In this document: one piece after another, positions 11,622-23,544 of the stretch | Numbering within the stretch: position 1 is the first letter of the stretch | How the letters are laid out: the number at the start of each line of letters is the position of its first letter | NCBI GenBank assembly: GCA_030686995.1 | Contig: CM060703.1 | Coordinates: 119,084,861-119,148,860 of the forward strand | DNA: 64,000 bases | Direction of reading: 5' to 3' | Source: Artemisia argyi | Lineage: Eukaryota; Streptophyta; Magnoliopsida; Asterales; Asteraceae | The notes under the pieces: model-generated | Told to the model about the DNA's origin: nothing | Seen by the model: only the letters and a program-made list of their open reading frames with translations | Databases searched by the model: none | Made by a program: the position numbers and the translations under genes

Positions 11622-11786
11622 TTACCGGGGTACAGGATTATTCCCCTTTACCCAAAAAAAAAATGCATGATCGAGCTCAACATTAATTAACCTATTAAGC
11701 TCCCTAAGTTCCCTAATCTCATTCTTAATTTGTTCATGCAACAAAGCCACTTCACTAAGGGAAAGGGGTGGATTCGCGTTTTCCAT
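11622..11786 (-). pseudogene. gag N-terminal remnant of the same Gypsy element
   Basis: ATG (complement of 11784-11786) begins MENANPPLSLSEVALLHEQI followed by a helical, charged stretch. It is the first coding sequence after the primer site at 11939-11956. The frame ends after about 54 codons, and the protease remnant begins only 29 bp further on, so most of gag is deleted. Confidence 0.55.
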
Positions 11787-11938
11787 AATGGCCAACGGAA
11801 TAGTCAATGAATTTAATTTACTAACAAAGACACGAAGAAAAAGATAGACCAAAGAAAACCTAAAAATAAAATCTTACTAGAAAGGAATCTAGCAAGTAGA
11901 CCTAATAAAAAGAAATCCTAACCTAGACAATAACTATT

Positions 11939-11956
11939 CCCCAGGCTGCGGCGCCA
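11939..11956 (-). promoter_or_regulatory. Gypsy primer-binding site
   Basis: The minus strand reads TGGCGCCGCAGCCTGGGG, very close to the TGGCGCCGTTGCCGGGG site of many plant Gypsy elements. It lies six bases inside the LTR end (…GTATCA at 11963), fixing the orientation and LTR boundary. Confidence 0.85.
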
Positions 11957-11962
11957 AAAACT

Positions 11963-13407
11963 TGATACGTGGGAATTGCGCCCTCGCAACAAGTTTTATC
12001 TCTCAAGGGATCTTGAGAAGCTTACAACCCCCACCAGGCAGTGTACCTGATCGTTGTATTATAGTATGGTGACAAGTACCGGGGGATTGATCGTTCAACT
12101 CAGGAATAATGTCGCTAGGGTTAGAAAGCCTACTAAACTAGGTCTAGAGGTGAGGGATGATTCTTTTTGTATTTTTATATTTTATGAAAAGCAAGTAAAA
12201 ATCTCGGGTTTTGAAGGAGTGGGTGGAATTAGTTGCTAGCCAACTAACCCAATTAACTACTAATGCAATCAAAACAAAATAACAAAAATGAAAATGAAAC
12301 TCTTATACTAATGTGGTGGTAACAATAATGAGGAAAGTTGTGTTACTTAGATTTCATTACTCCCTAGATATCTTTTATAGGTTGATTAGCTTGTTACAAT
12401 TGCATGGATGACCGGTCATATTCCTTAATACTAGTCGTATGGCCGTGTACAATATTCCCTAACTCTATAGGATCCTACTTCACTCCTATGTCGAGCCGTT
12501 AGAAGCTCCTAACATGGGATCATTAGAATTCTCCTACGCATTAAATACAACCAAAAATCATAGTACACCTCCGATCATGTTTCTTAAGACGTTCAAGCAA
12601 GTTACCAATGGAAGTCTGCCAGTTTTCTTAAGCCTAACATCGAATACAATCATCTGTAACAATTATAAACAAACAATCAACCCATAATTAACATCTAGGT
12701 TTCACTACATCTAAGCAAACATAATGAGAATCTAGCCTAGCATGTTAAAGAGAAGAAAAGCGTAAGATATAATCACACAACACATAGACATATTGAATGA
12801 TTTGAATGAATACTTATCTTCAACTGAACATGGAAGAATCAAGGGGTTGGAACCCTTGAAAAACTGATAAAATTCGGACTAGGGTTTATTCCCTCAAAGT
12901 TGCACACTAATGAATGAAATTTGGAAAACTATATATAGATATTACATCGTGACAGCCTCATGTGTTAGATCGTGACGCCATCAACTCACCGCCTTGATAA
13001 AATCGTATTGCCTAGATCTATTTGTAACGCCATCATGTGTAGAAAATACTCTGGGCCGTCACTAATGTTTGGACCCTGACGGCCTTGGTGACGCCGTCAG
13101 GTCCTATGCTTAAAAACTCTCTGGATCGTCACCTGTTTTTTCCACTTTCACCTCTTTTGTAACTCTTGACGCCATCATGTACAAAGGCTTGACGCCGTTA
13201 GGTACTATTCCTAGCAAGGAAATTTGAGACTTTGCTGTTTTCTTCACTTTTATGCTCCAAAAACGTCCAAAATGATTCCTTTTCCAGATTTCTCTCCAAA
13301 AGTACCTAAAATAACAAAAGGAACGATTTAGGGCAATATTTGATCAAATAATCTCGAATTCGGGCTTAAATGACCCCTTAAAAGCGGTACACTTTTCGCC
13401 TCATCAT
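11963..13407 (-). mobile_element. 5' LTR of Gypsy element (1445 bp)
   Basis: On the minus strand it begins TGATGAGGCGAAAAGTGTAC (from 13407) and ends ACGTATCA at 11963, followed by the primer site. A block at about 12950-13210 holds several copies of a GTGACGCCATCA-like word. No matching 3' LTR is in the window; the element's 3' side was lost where the other LTR (9459-10708) lies. Confidence 0.8.
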
Positions 13408-13439
13408 TAGGATTAATGGGATTAGGAAAAAGAATGCTG

Positions 13440-14730
13440 GGAATATGTCATGGGATGAACTAGTTGAATGGGTTGAGGTTGAAGCACGACACCTACATTC
13501 ACCACTTAAGCCCAGAACAGTTAGGAGACAACTTACCACTAAAACACAAGTTAATGATGAAGTGGTTGTTGATCATTCTGATGCACCAGTTAAGCCTAGA
13601 ACAGTTAGGAGACAACTTACCACTGAAATACAAGTTAAAGATGAAGTGGTTGTTGATCATTTATGCACCACTTATGACTGCTAAAGTGGTTGTTGATCAT
13701 GTTGATGAAGTGGTTGCTGAGCATTCTGATGAAGTGGTGGTTGATCATTCTGATGCACAAGTTACGAGGGTAGTAGATAAGGGTAAGGGTATTATGATAG
13801 ATAAAGGTAAAGTATGGAAAAGAAAGCATGTGTTTAGAAAGGGTACGGGTATTGTGATTCAAGAAAATGTGTACCCCGAGTGTTATGGATCATGATTCTA
13901 GTGACAGTGATAGTGAATTAGAAGAAAGAGGGAAATACTCAATGTATAGTGACACTGAGAATGAATACTCTGATAAGTCTGTAGACTACTTGTCAGAAGG
14001 TGAAGATGAATTAATTGAACTTAGGAAGAGAAAATCCAAGGCAAAGAGGGCCCCCAAGACATCTAAGCATAGATCATGTTTTGATAAACATGGATGTGAG
14101 AGCAGTTCTAGACAGAATAGAAGTTATAATGATGGTGAGAGCGCAACAATCATGGAGCATGAGGAATTCATGGATGAGTTGCTAAGGAACTTGAGGCAAG
14201 ATGATGCTAATCTTACATATCCATTTACATTAGTGGAGACAAAGCTAGACAAATATCTTATTCATGATGTGGATACACATTGGAGGATGAGGAAACCAAA
14301 GGTAATGTGTTTGATTACTTAATTTTTATGCACTGTTTCATTGATTCCAATTAACAAAGTTTTTTGATTTCAGGTTGGTGAAAAGTATGTTGATGCTACT
14401 CAATTGAGGGAATGCTTGACTTATTATGCTTTGGCAAATGGATTTTCTCTATGCTTTTACAGAAGCTAAAAAACCTAGGTAATAGCTAAGTGTAGGTTAA
14501 GAACAGAGAAGCTCAAGGATCCAGAAAAGGGGAAGAAAAGTAAGTGGAAAAGATACCCTAGAGAGAAGAAAGGTGAAGGATCTGAATGCCCATAGAGGTG
14601 TTACGGAAAAGAAATGACAGGTGAGAAATCAATGGTCCATGAAACTTGTTCTTCGATAGGCAAATGACACCTACAATGAGTTGCATCGATGAGTTGTTGC
14701 AAGGTCATACGATTGGATCTTGAAGAAGAT
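13440..14730 (+). pseudogene. MuDR/Mutator-like transposase N-terminal remnant
   Basis: An acidic N-terminal region (SSDSDSELEERGKYSMYSD, then DEFMDELL-like text) ends with HDVDTHWRMRKPK at about 14300. After a plausible intron (GT near 14301 to AG near 14373) it continues VGEKYVDATQLRECLTYYAL and ANGFSLCFYRS, then a stop. That is the pattern of the plant MuDR transposase N-terminal domain. Before it, an 84-bp tandem unit (KPRTVRRQLTT...VVVDH, 13508 and 13592) and shorter GTGGTTGTTGATCAT repeats lie in shifted frames. No catalytic DDE domain is present. Confidence 0.65.
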
Positions 14731-14739
14731 GATGAAGAT

Positions 14740-15766
14740 CTCATATTTGGTTTTGTGTAGTTAGGGTGAAAATGGAATAAGGGTTTGTATTAATGAATGT
14801 GTGGTTGGGTTATGTGGGGTATAAAAGAACGAAAAAAATGGTCAAAAAATAGTCTTGACACGCTGGCAGTCGATGTGTAACACACAGACACACTGGCAGT
14901 CCAAGCGTTGGGACACACTGGAAACGTGCATATAATAACACAAATTCAAAAGGTTTGTGTTACAATGAAAAAAAAAATAGTTGGTTACACATAATCACAA
15001 AAGTGGTCAAGTTTGATCCATTTTTCTGTTATTATCCCTTAATCTTTTGGATAATAGTAGTTTAGCTGTAGAGGTTGTATATAACAATTAATCTTTCAGA
15101 TAGTAGTAGTCTATATTGATGGTTCATAATTCTACATATGTTTCATGGTGTCAACTTGTTGAGGTTTTTTATTTACATGTTTTGATTTACATATGAGTTT
15201 GTTTTGATTTACATGTTTTGTTTTTTTTGTTAAGGTTTTAGGTTTAATTCATGTTTAATGTATTGATTAATTGTCCTGTGAAAACATATAAGAAAACCTA
15301 ATGAAATGGGTCTAAACCGAGTATAATAAACCTAGGTGGAAAAAATGAAATTCCACATAAAATGACATGAAAAATCATATGAGAATATTTCTGATATGTA
15401 CAGGTACCAAAAAGTTTGAATGGTGATAATTAGTTTTTTAAACTTATATTTACACATATGTAATCCAACATTTTATTTGAATCAAAAGCATCCTTAAACT
15501 TTAAACCACAAGGACTATAGTTTCTTTTTGGTAGGAAGCAAACACTCAAACATCACCCACCCTGCCTAATTTACCCTAAAACCATAAGGACTACATTATT
15601 TATTTATTTATTTATTTATTTTGCTAGGAAGCGAACACCCACCACTCACCTCGCCGGCTTGCCCTTTCCTATATGGCTATATGTGTAAAGAAAACAAGTA
15701 TTCTGTGAACAACTTTACACCCATTTCACTTTCATTTTTTTTCTTTCTCCAACACAATTTTAATAT
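14740..15766. other. gene-free stretch
   Basis: AT-rich with no coding signal. A repeated CACTGGCAGTC word lies at about 14860-14920 and a (TTTA)n run at 15597-15620. I see nothing else. Confidence 0.5.
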
Positions 15767-15955
15767 GGGAATGTCTAACCAATGCCCTAAGGGCATTGGT
15801 TAAGATTTGTCTTATTATGATTTTTAATTTCTATTTATGTGAGTCCATATCCAAATATGCATTTTTGTGTCAACCACAAGGACCATTTATGTAATTAAAA
15901 GTCATAAGAAGACAAATCTTAACCAATGCCCTTAGGGCATTGGTTAGACATTCCC
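15767..15955. mobile_element. Mutator-type MITE (189 bp)
   Basis: Terminal inverted repeats: the first 47 bases (starting GGGAATGTCTAACC) are the exact reverse complement of the last 47, and pairing continues less perfectly to about 63. It is flanked by a perfect 9-bp direct repeat, TTTTAATAT (15758-15766 and 15956-15964). Nine-bp duplications are typical of Mutator-like elements. Each arm also contains its own palindrome (AACCAATGCCCT / AGGGCATTGGTT around one base). Confidence 0.92.
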
Positions 15956-16290
15956 TTTTAATATACCCATTTTGACATTCCTTACTTAAAAATAACAAAC
16001 TCAACCGATTCAAAGTAACTGGTTAAAAATCGTTATTCCTAAGTCCCAACATAAATCACATTTTAATAGACCCATTGAACATTTTATGTCAAAAACTAAC
16101 CCATACAACAGATTAAACTAATTTGTTCAAACTAGTTTGCACCCAACTCCCAACATAAATGACATAACCAAATATTTGTCTCAAATCTTGACGGCTTCTA
16201 ACAGCCACATCCAACAGACACGTCTCATCTGTTACAAAAATCCAACGGTCAAAACCATTCTCAACCGTCCAATCACAATTCATCTTTTAA

Positions 16291-16298
16291 GCGCCAAA
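16291..16298 (-). promoter_or_regulatory. possible E2F site upstream of PHD gene
   Basis: GCGCCAAA, i.e. TTTGGCGC on the other strand, fits the E2F consensus and lies 62 bp before the PHD start codon. With 8 bases, chance is a real possibility. The surrounding 15965-16359 is otherwise ordinary AT-rich promoter and leader sequence. Confidence 0.3.
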
Positions 16299-16359
16299 TT
16301 ACCCTTTTAGAACCAACATTCAAATTTCACAACAACTCACACACCTCAAAACTACCAAA

Positions 16360-19325
16360 ATGAGTGATACTTGCAAGAAACGAAAGACGAAACACAAAAA
16401 ATGCTACGGCTTAGAGAGTTTTCTCCAGCCGGGGTGTCCTGTTTCTCTTTCGGGCCCTTTTCGCGATAATGTGCGTGCTTTTTTAGATGAATGTGGCCAG
16501 GCTTTGGATTATAATGTTGATGGAATGATGATATGGTGCACTTTCTTGTATCACGAAACCCGTGGCTTTGTTTTTCCTTTGTATACTATTGAGGAGTGTG
16601 TTCAGCATTCACTTCAGCCGCTTTGTGACCACTGTCGTTGCTCGGGTAATTTTACAGCTTATTTACATTATTTGAGTTGAGGTTTATGAATTTTATAAAT
16701 TTGTGCTAATTTTTATGAGTTGGGGTTTATGAATTTTATAAATTTGTGCTAATTTTATGAGTTGGGGTTTATGAATTTTATACATTTGTGCTAATTTTAT
16801 GAGTTGGGGTTTATGAATTTTATAAATTTGTGCTAATTTTTATGAGTTGGGGTTTATGAATTTTATAAATTTGTGCTAATTTTATGAGTTGGGGTTTATG
16901 AATTTTATACATTTGTGCTAATTTTATGAGTTGGGGTTTATGAATTTTATAAATTTGTGCTAATTTTATGAGTTGGGGTTTATGAATTTTATAAATTTGT
17001 GCTAATTTTATGAGTTGGGGTTTATGAATTTTATAAATTTGTGCCAATTTTACGAGTTGGGGTTTGATAATATAGTTAGGGTTTATGTTCTGGAAATGTT
17101 ACGGTTTAGTTAATGTTTTCAAGTTGGGTATTATAAATTTGACATGGGTTTTGGGTTAATTTTATAATTTGGTTTTGTCAAAATTGGGGGTTTGGGGGCT
17201 TAATTTTGATATATAATTTTGGGGGTTTTTATATTTTGACTAGGGTTTATGTGATTATTTTCGGATTGAATGAAGCTTTAATTATTGTTTTCAAGTTGGG
17301 TTTTATGAATTTGATATGGGTTTTGGGTTAATTTTGTAATTAATTGTTATGATTTTGATAATTTTGGGTTTTTGGTCTTAGTTTTTTATATTTAGTTATT
17401 GGGGTTTATGCTAGCTAGTATTCAATTAGTTAATTTAAAATTGGGTTCTGAATAATTTTAGTTAGGGTTTAAGCTTCTTGATTTTGTTTTGGAGTGAATC
17501 TATGTTTTGAGTGTTTAATAATGGGGAAGCATATTATGTTAACAGGATGGAGTCATCATTTCGTGTCAAAAAGGAAATATCATTTCATTATCCCGAATGA
17601 TAAGGACTGGAACAAGCCAATAGATGTTGGTGTTCTTGATCTGCAAACTCACCTTTTACATGGTCTAATTCACTGCAATGGGTTTGGTCATCTCCTTTGT
17701 GTTAATGGGATTGAAGGTGGATCAAGTTTCATTTATGGTCGTGAAGTCATGGATCTTTGGGACCGAATTTGTACTTCTCTTCACAGCAGGTTGTCCCAAT
17801 TACAGTACATTAATATTTTTCGTGTTTATAAATGGATACTGGTATGTGGTTATTTGTACTTGATTCGTTAATATTGACTTTTGATTTGTTTATTTGAAGA
17901 AAAATAAGCCTTGTGGATACGTCAAAGAAGCGAGAGATGGATCTGCGATTGTTATACGGAGTAGCGTATGGGCACACGTGGTTTGGAAGATGGGATTACA
18001 AGTTCTACAGTGGGAGCTTCGGGGTCACGAAAGATTTATATGATAAAGCACTTGAAATAGTCAGCTCTCTTAAACTTGACACTCTAATTCGTGATAGGCA
18101 TCATTATTCTATTAAGAAAATGATCTCTCAGTATAGGGATGCAAGTGATACTGCGTTGGTAACTATCAGAGAACTCTTTAGATTCATGCTTTCACTCAAA
18201 TATCGAATCCCACAGAAGAAGATTAGCATCAATTTAAATTCAAAGTCTAAGGAGAAAAGCGAGAAGTGTAGAAAGTTTTCGAATTTGGCTGCAAAATTGG
18301 ACAGTAGATGGCAGGCGAGCCGACTCGAGAATGTTGCCAATGTTGTGGTGAATGTTTTAAAAGAAAGGAAAGTGAGACCTGTTAAGGGAAACAGTGGGAT
18401 GAGTAGGCAGGAGGTTCGTGACTCAGCTCGGTTATACATTGGTGACACAGGTTTGATTGATTATGTGTTAAAATCCATGAATAATGTGATTGTAGGAGAG
18501 TATGTTGTTCGTCGTGCTGTCAATGCTTCCACAGGTGTTCTTGAGTATTCACTTATTGAGTTTGATCAATATGAGGAATCGTTTGACCAAGTTGACTCAG
18601 AAACATCCGAGAGTGATGTATATAAACATGTCTCGTATTTGTATCAACGTGTTTTGACTGATTCTGTTTCTAAAATTGTCGAGGGTGCTGTGAAAACGAT
18701 TTTGGATAGTAAGAACTTTACTAAAGAGTGGCCTTTCAATGATGCTGCTGATGAGTATTTGAGGTTTATAAGTCGAATGGTCCCATTAGTTGGGACCCAG
18801 ATGAGAAAAAGCTCAGTGGGTGAGCTGATCGTGGTTCCGCTTCATGCTACGGTTCTTGACCTTAAAATTGAGATAGAGAAAGCTATGAGGGACACATACT
18901 GTATAATGGAGAATCTGAAGGTGAGAGAGATTGTGGAATTAGAAGGAGTCGATGAGGATGACGTCATATTTGGGATGATTGAGTCAGGGTCAGAGATAAT
19001 GGTTCATGGATTTGGGGTTGACTTGCTGACAGCTAGTGATCTGAACTATGAAGGTGGGGAGGATAATTGGATTGTGAATTGTCAATGTGGTGCAGGAGAT
19101 GATGATGGTGAGCGGATGGTGGCTTGTGATCTTTGTGAGGTTTGGCAGCATACGCTGTGCAGTGGGATTGATGATGACGAGGCTGTTCCACCACTTTTCA
19201 TATGCCACATATGTTGTAACTCGATTGGTCCACAGAAGTGCACAAAGAAGGTTGCTAGGAGGGGTTTTAAGGACTGGATGATGTTGCCTGTTGTTACTGA
19301 GACACATGTTGGATTGTTGTACTAG
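16360..19325 (+). CDS. PHD-finger protein, MMD1/DUET-like family
   Basis: Three coding exons: 16360-16645, 17546-17789, 17900-19325, all with GT...AG introns and matching phases, giving about 651 aa. Joins read CRCSG|WSHHF and LHS(R)|KISLVD. Conserved family blocks: THLLHGLIHCNGFGHLLCVN, MDLWDRICTSL, LRLLYGVAYGHTWFGRW. A C4HC3 PHD finger spans about residues 571-620 (CQCGAG, CDLCEVWQHTLC, FICHICC). PHD fingers read histone H3 tails. The named relative MMD1/DUET acts in male meiosis, but family members differ and I cannot assign this one by function. The protein ends about 30 residues after the finger, probably somewhat shorter than relatives. The start at 16360 is the first ATG of the exon. 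It converges on PLATZ 1, with stops 161 bp apart. Intron 1 is filled by a minisatellite. Confidence 0.93.
16681..17060. repeat. 42-bp minisatellite in PHD intron 1
   Basis: About nine tandem copies of a 42-43 bp unit that starts GGTTTATGAATTTTATAAAT and ends ATGAGTTGG. Differences are mostly single bases (ATAAAT/ATACAT) or one extra T. It begins 35 bp after the exon 1 donor. Since 42 is a multiple of 3 it makes a spurious open frame of 14-residue repeats on the minus strand. Confidence 0.95.
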
Positions 19326-19486
19326 AGAAAGCTTCATAATTGTTGATAAAAACCAAAACCAAAACAAATTCTTTTGTCTACTAGTTGCATTGCATATGAT
19401 TGCTCGCAACTTTATTGTAAAATCCAACTAGAAGTAATCGCATTTAATGTTTTGATATTTGATGAAATGCGCTCCAACTTTCAACT

Positions 19487-22400
19487 TTAGCATAATGGAG
19501 ACCTGACTGGGACTCCCTTGCGTCTGCTTGCCCCTGAGCTTGAACACTTGTTGCGACTTGGACCAGCATTATGACCATTGTCTGGTTTGGGAGGTTTAGC
19601 TGTTCGCTTTTTGGTTGTTTTTGGCTTCAGTTTGCTGTTCCGAAACTATATTTTGGGGAAAGTAATTAGATCAAATGTTGATAAAAAGGAAAGAACGCCA
19701 AATTATGATATAATTGATGATAACGTTAGTGTGAATAAGCTTATGTTTGTACCTTGCAAGCCAAGCAGCAGAATGAGTAGTAAGTTGGGTCCATGAGTCT
19801 TCGCATGCAGGTGCGACAAGAGGTTTCTTGTCTCAAGCTGCCTGAGTTTCGGTGAGGGAGGGGATGAAGTGACAACACTAGCCTTCCGTTGGACGAATAA
19901 GGCTGCAATAATTAAGACAAGTATGATTACACAAAGCATTGTATTTCGAAAACAATCCATTTTACTTTAAGAACTAAAGACAGAGCGACACACATTTACA
20001 CGTGCATATATGCAGTTATCAATTGGTTCCTTAGCAAGTTAGCATACAAAAGTTAAGCTAATGAGATCTCATTGACTCATTATAATATAATCTATAGCCG
20101 TATAAGTAGACTTGAAGTGAATTGATAAAGGTTGTTTATATGTGACAGAGCTAATAAGGAGGAGGTGCTTAAGTTTCGTATTACAAACAACTAGTTAGTC
20201 GTCAAATATATATTAAGTGAACAAATCAGTTTGACACATCTAAATCAACGTTTACCCAATCCTGTCTTCCACGAGGTATATAGGAGGTAAGATGTAGACA
20301 GCCTTACCCTTACCCTTACCCGAAGGTTGAGAGGTTGCTTTCGGAAGACTTTCGACCTTTTTGAAGGGAGTGAGGTCTTTTTTCAAAATCCACACCGAAT
20401 AGAATGGTTACCAAGGAAGACTATTGCTTGGTTTTTCAAATTAGGATTAACACTGTAAATAATGATACATGCCTACATTCCAATTGATGTGGCAAACCTA
20501 AAAAGGTGGGGTTCAACATAAGTTTGCACACTAATAATTTGTTTAAGAAGCTAGGACAAATCAGTGAAATTTTGAGCCAATAGGTGAAATGAGCATGGTC
20601 GAAGTTACGAAACTAATTTCTTTATCGTTTGTACAAGCAGTGGTGGAGATAGAAAAAATTTTGTGAGAGTATCTAAATAAATTTTTTTCTGGAAAAACAT
20701 TAGATGGGAGAGCTGAGATAAAAAAATAAATAAATAAAAAACATGAAATCGTCAAAAATATACTAACGGGCTTAGGCCTAAGGGAGTCGGGACCCTTCTC
20801 GGTCCTCACTAAGCTCCGCCTTTGTGTACAAGAATAAAGAAAACTAAAGCCTACCGATTAGATTATACTTATAACTGCTAGGCTTCAGTTTTCTTTGTCC
20901 TTTATTAATTATAATGTAATTTTGACGTCATTTGGTTCTTTGGATCGGATGAATCGCTTGGACTTTTTACTGATAAAATAAAATTAAATATTATGTAAAA
21001 CCGTTGCTGGTTTCCTAAAACCATTTACATAGTAGTTTTCATACATTAATATTTAAGTTATTCTTATCTTTTTATTTCCCTATAAAGTGAATCTTAAAAC
21101 TCGATGAAGAATACATTTACTTTCCTACTCTAGAGAACTCCGCCCTATCGTTACCATTGCCATCGCACCATCACTGCAACCACCAAATGGTAGGTGTTCT
21201 TCATAAATATTTCTTTTATTTCTTCTAAAACATTAAACTAGCGACCTATATTTTACCTTTTCTTTCATTATTTCTATTATTTATAGAATTTTGTTGTCCT
21301 TTTTTTGTGAAATTACATTACAATGCTTTTTTTTTTTTAATTTTAATTTTAATTTTTTTTTTTAATTTTTTTTCAAATCTTAGATCTAGTTATTGTTGTT
21401 CTACCCTCTCCTTCTTAGATCTAGAGTATTGAAACATAAAATATCATCATTGCTAATTTGTTTCTTATTTTATGTTTGAAATGACAAAAGATATATAATT
21501 TAAAAGGGAAATGATCACTGCTGTTAACAACAACAAACTTGTTTGCTGCTCAAGCCTATTTATCTTTCTTCTTTTTTTTTCAATACCCATTCTCCTTATT
21601 CAATTACATATACCAGTCTTCTTTAAATATTAATTTGATTGTTCTCTTTGAGTAAGTGATAAAAAGATGCTATAATAATGATTTAAATGAGCTAAAATGA
21701 GAGGAAACAAGACATTAAAACAAAAGCAGAAAGGCTGCTTCCGGTTCTATCAAATGTAAAAAAAGACCTCTGACTTTGCAAGAGATGATGATCAAACCCA
21801 TTTTTGGATATGTTTGGGGAGGGCTTTTATGGGGCTTATGGGGGCTTGGACTTTTAAAATAAGCCGGCTAATTAAATAAGTCTCGTTTGTCATGGGGCAT
21901 ATGGAAGAGCTTATAAAATAAGCCGGCTAAAAACTTTAGCCCTATAAAAGAGGTTAAAAACTTAAGCCCGGGGCTTTTGAAGAATAAATTACTTATTTAC
22001 CCACAAAAATATCTAACATATACAAAAACTCATTTAATTATATCCTTTTTAGTAATTTTGCAATAATAAGCCCCAGCCCCAGCCCATTTGCCAAACAAGT
22101 TTATAAAAATACAAATTTTAATTTCGGCTTATAATATAAGCCCTAGCCCCAGCCCAAGTTCTAGCCTCTGCCCCAGCTCCGGGCTATTTCGCCAAACATA
22201 CCCAAATTTGTCTAGGGTGCTGACCACTTGATAACCTTTGCTCTTATTTTGCTGCTAGTGATCATTTCCCCTAATCTGAAAATCTCATGTACACATGATA
22301 ATTTCCTTTCAAATAAACAAACATTTTTGGGTATGATTCCCGATCCATACACAAACCAAACAAGAAAATTCAAGTAAACAATATCTATTCCAAACACACC

Positions 22401-23489
22401 CACCAATTCATCTCAACCAACTTACTCGTAAACAAACACCCCCTAACAATTATTATTAACTTCCTTTTTTGGTCAATCTCATACTCAGTAACAACGCCGA
22501 ATCAATCATCGAATAACATCTGAATTCATCGTTTCAATTTAAAGGTAGGTATGTATCAATTTCAAATAGTGTTTATATTTAATCTTGCATACAAGGTGTT
22601 TGATGAAATGCCTCAACTAAATCCTTCTTATTAGCCCCCCCTTTATTCCTATCCATATTTGATTATATGATATGTACCAGATTAGTTACATATTAGAAAT
22701 GCGTAAATGTGTATCTTTTGTTTAACAAGTAATTGATATTCTTGCATTTACGTTCGATACATATTTGGAACTTAGCTACTTGTCTTCAGTTATACGAGTG
22801 AGGATTTGTTTTGTTATTTCCTGAATTTACTTTGATTTAGTGCCTCGTACAAATATTAAAAATCTGAGCTCCTTTTTGGGAGGAATTTTCCTTCACGTTT
22901 GTGTGAATATGACATTTACAAATAAATTATTGCCTGTGAATAATTGTATGTTAATTATCTTCCCGTATTTAGATCAAATGCGTTACAGAAGCAATTATTA
23001 GTATTGATATCAATATATTAGAGGAGGCATATTGTGTAAAGATAGAACATTATATTGTTGATAATGCCGAGTTGTACCTAAAAAGTAACTCAGATTGTTA
23101 GGAACTGTGAATCAGTTATCAAACATAATCTCGGTTTGTGTTTATTGAATCTTCGGAATTCATCGTTTCAGTTCAACGGTATGGTATCAATTTGGACTAG
23201 TTTTACGTGCATATAAGATGTTTGATGAACTTCCTGAATGAAATTTTGTTCTTGAACTCCAAACTATTCATTATTTTTCATCATATATTGACTATCTTGT
23301 ATATGATATGCAGATGATTAGTTACATATATGAACCTTAATATGACAAAATGTGGATCCTTAAGGATAATGGAGATTTTGGTTGTGGTTATGGAAAATGC
23401 GGTTCAGGATTTCAAACTCGCAAACTTTTAAATAGACAAAAGTAGCTACTCGAGTTTTTAGATTTGTGCAGTAACTTGCCTGCGCGCGC

Positions 23490-23544
<55 letters not shown>

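Noticed and set aside
16820..17047. Minus-strand ORF of 14-residue repeats (AQIYKIHKPQLIKL)
   Set aside because: It exists only because the intronic 42-bp minisatellite unit is a multiple of three. No start context, and it lies inside a spliced gene.
22560..22640. Pentatricopeptide-repeat gene
   Set aside because: Only one motif-like helix per copy, with stops; no further repeats in either direction.
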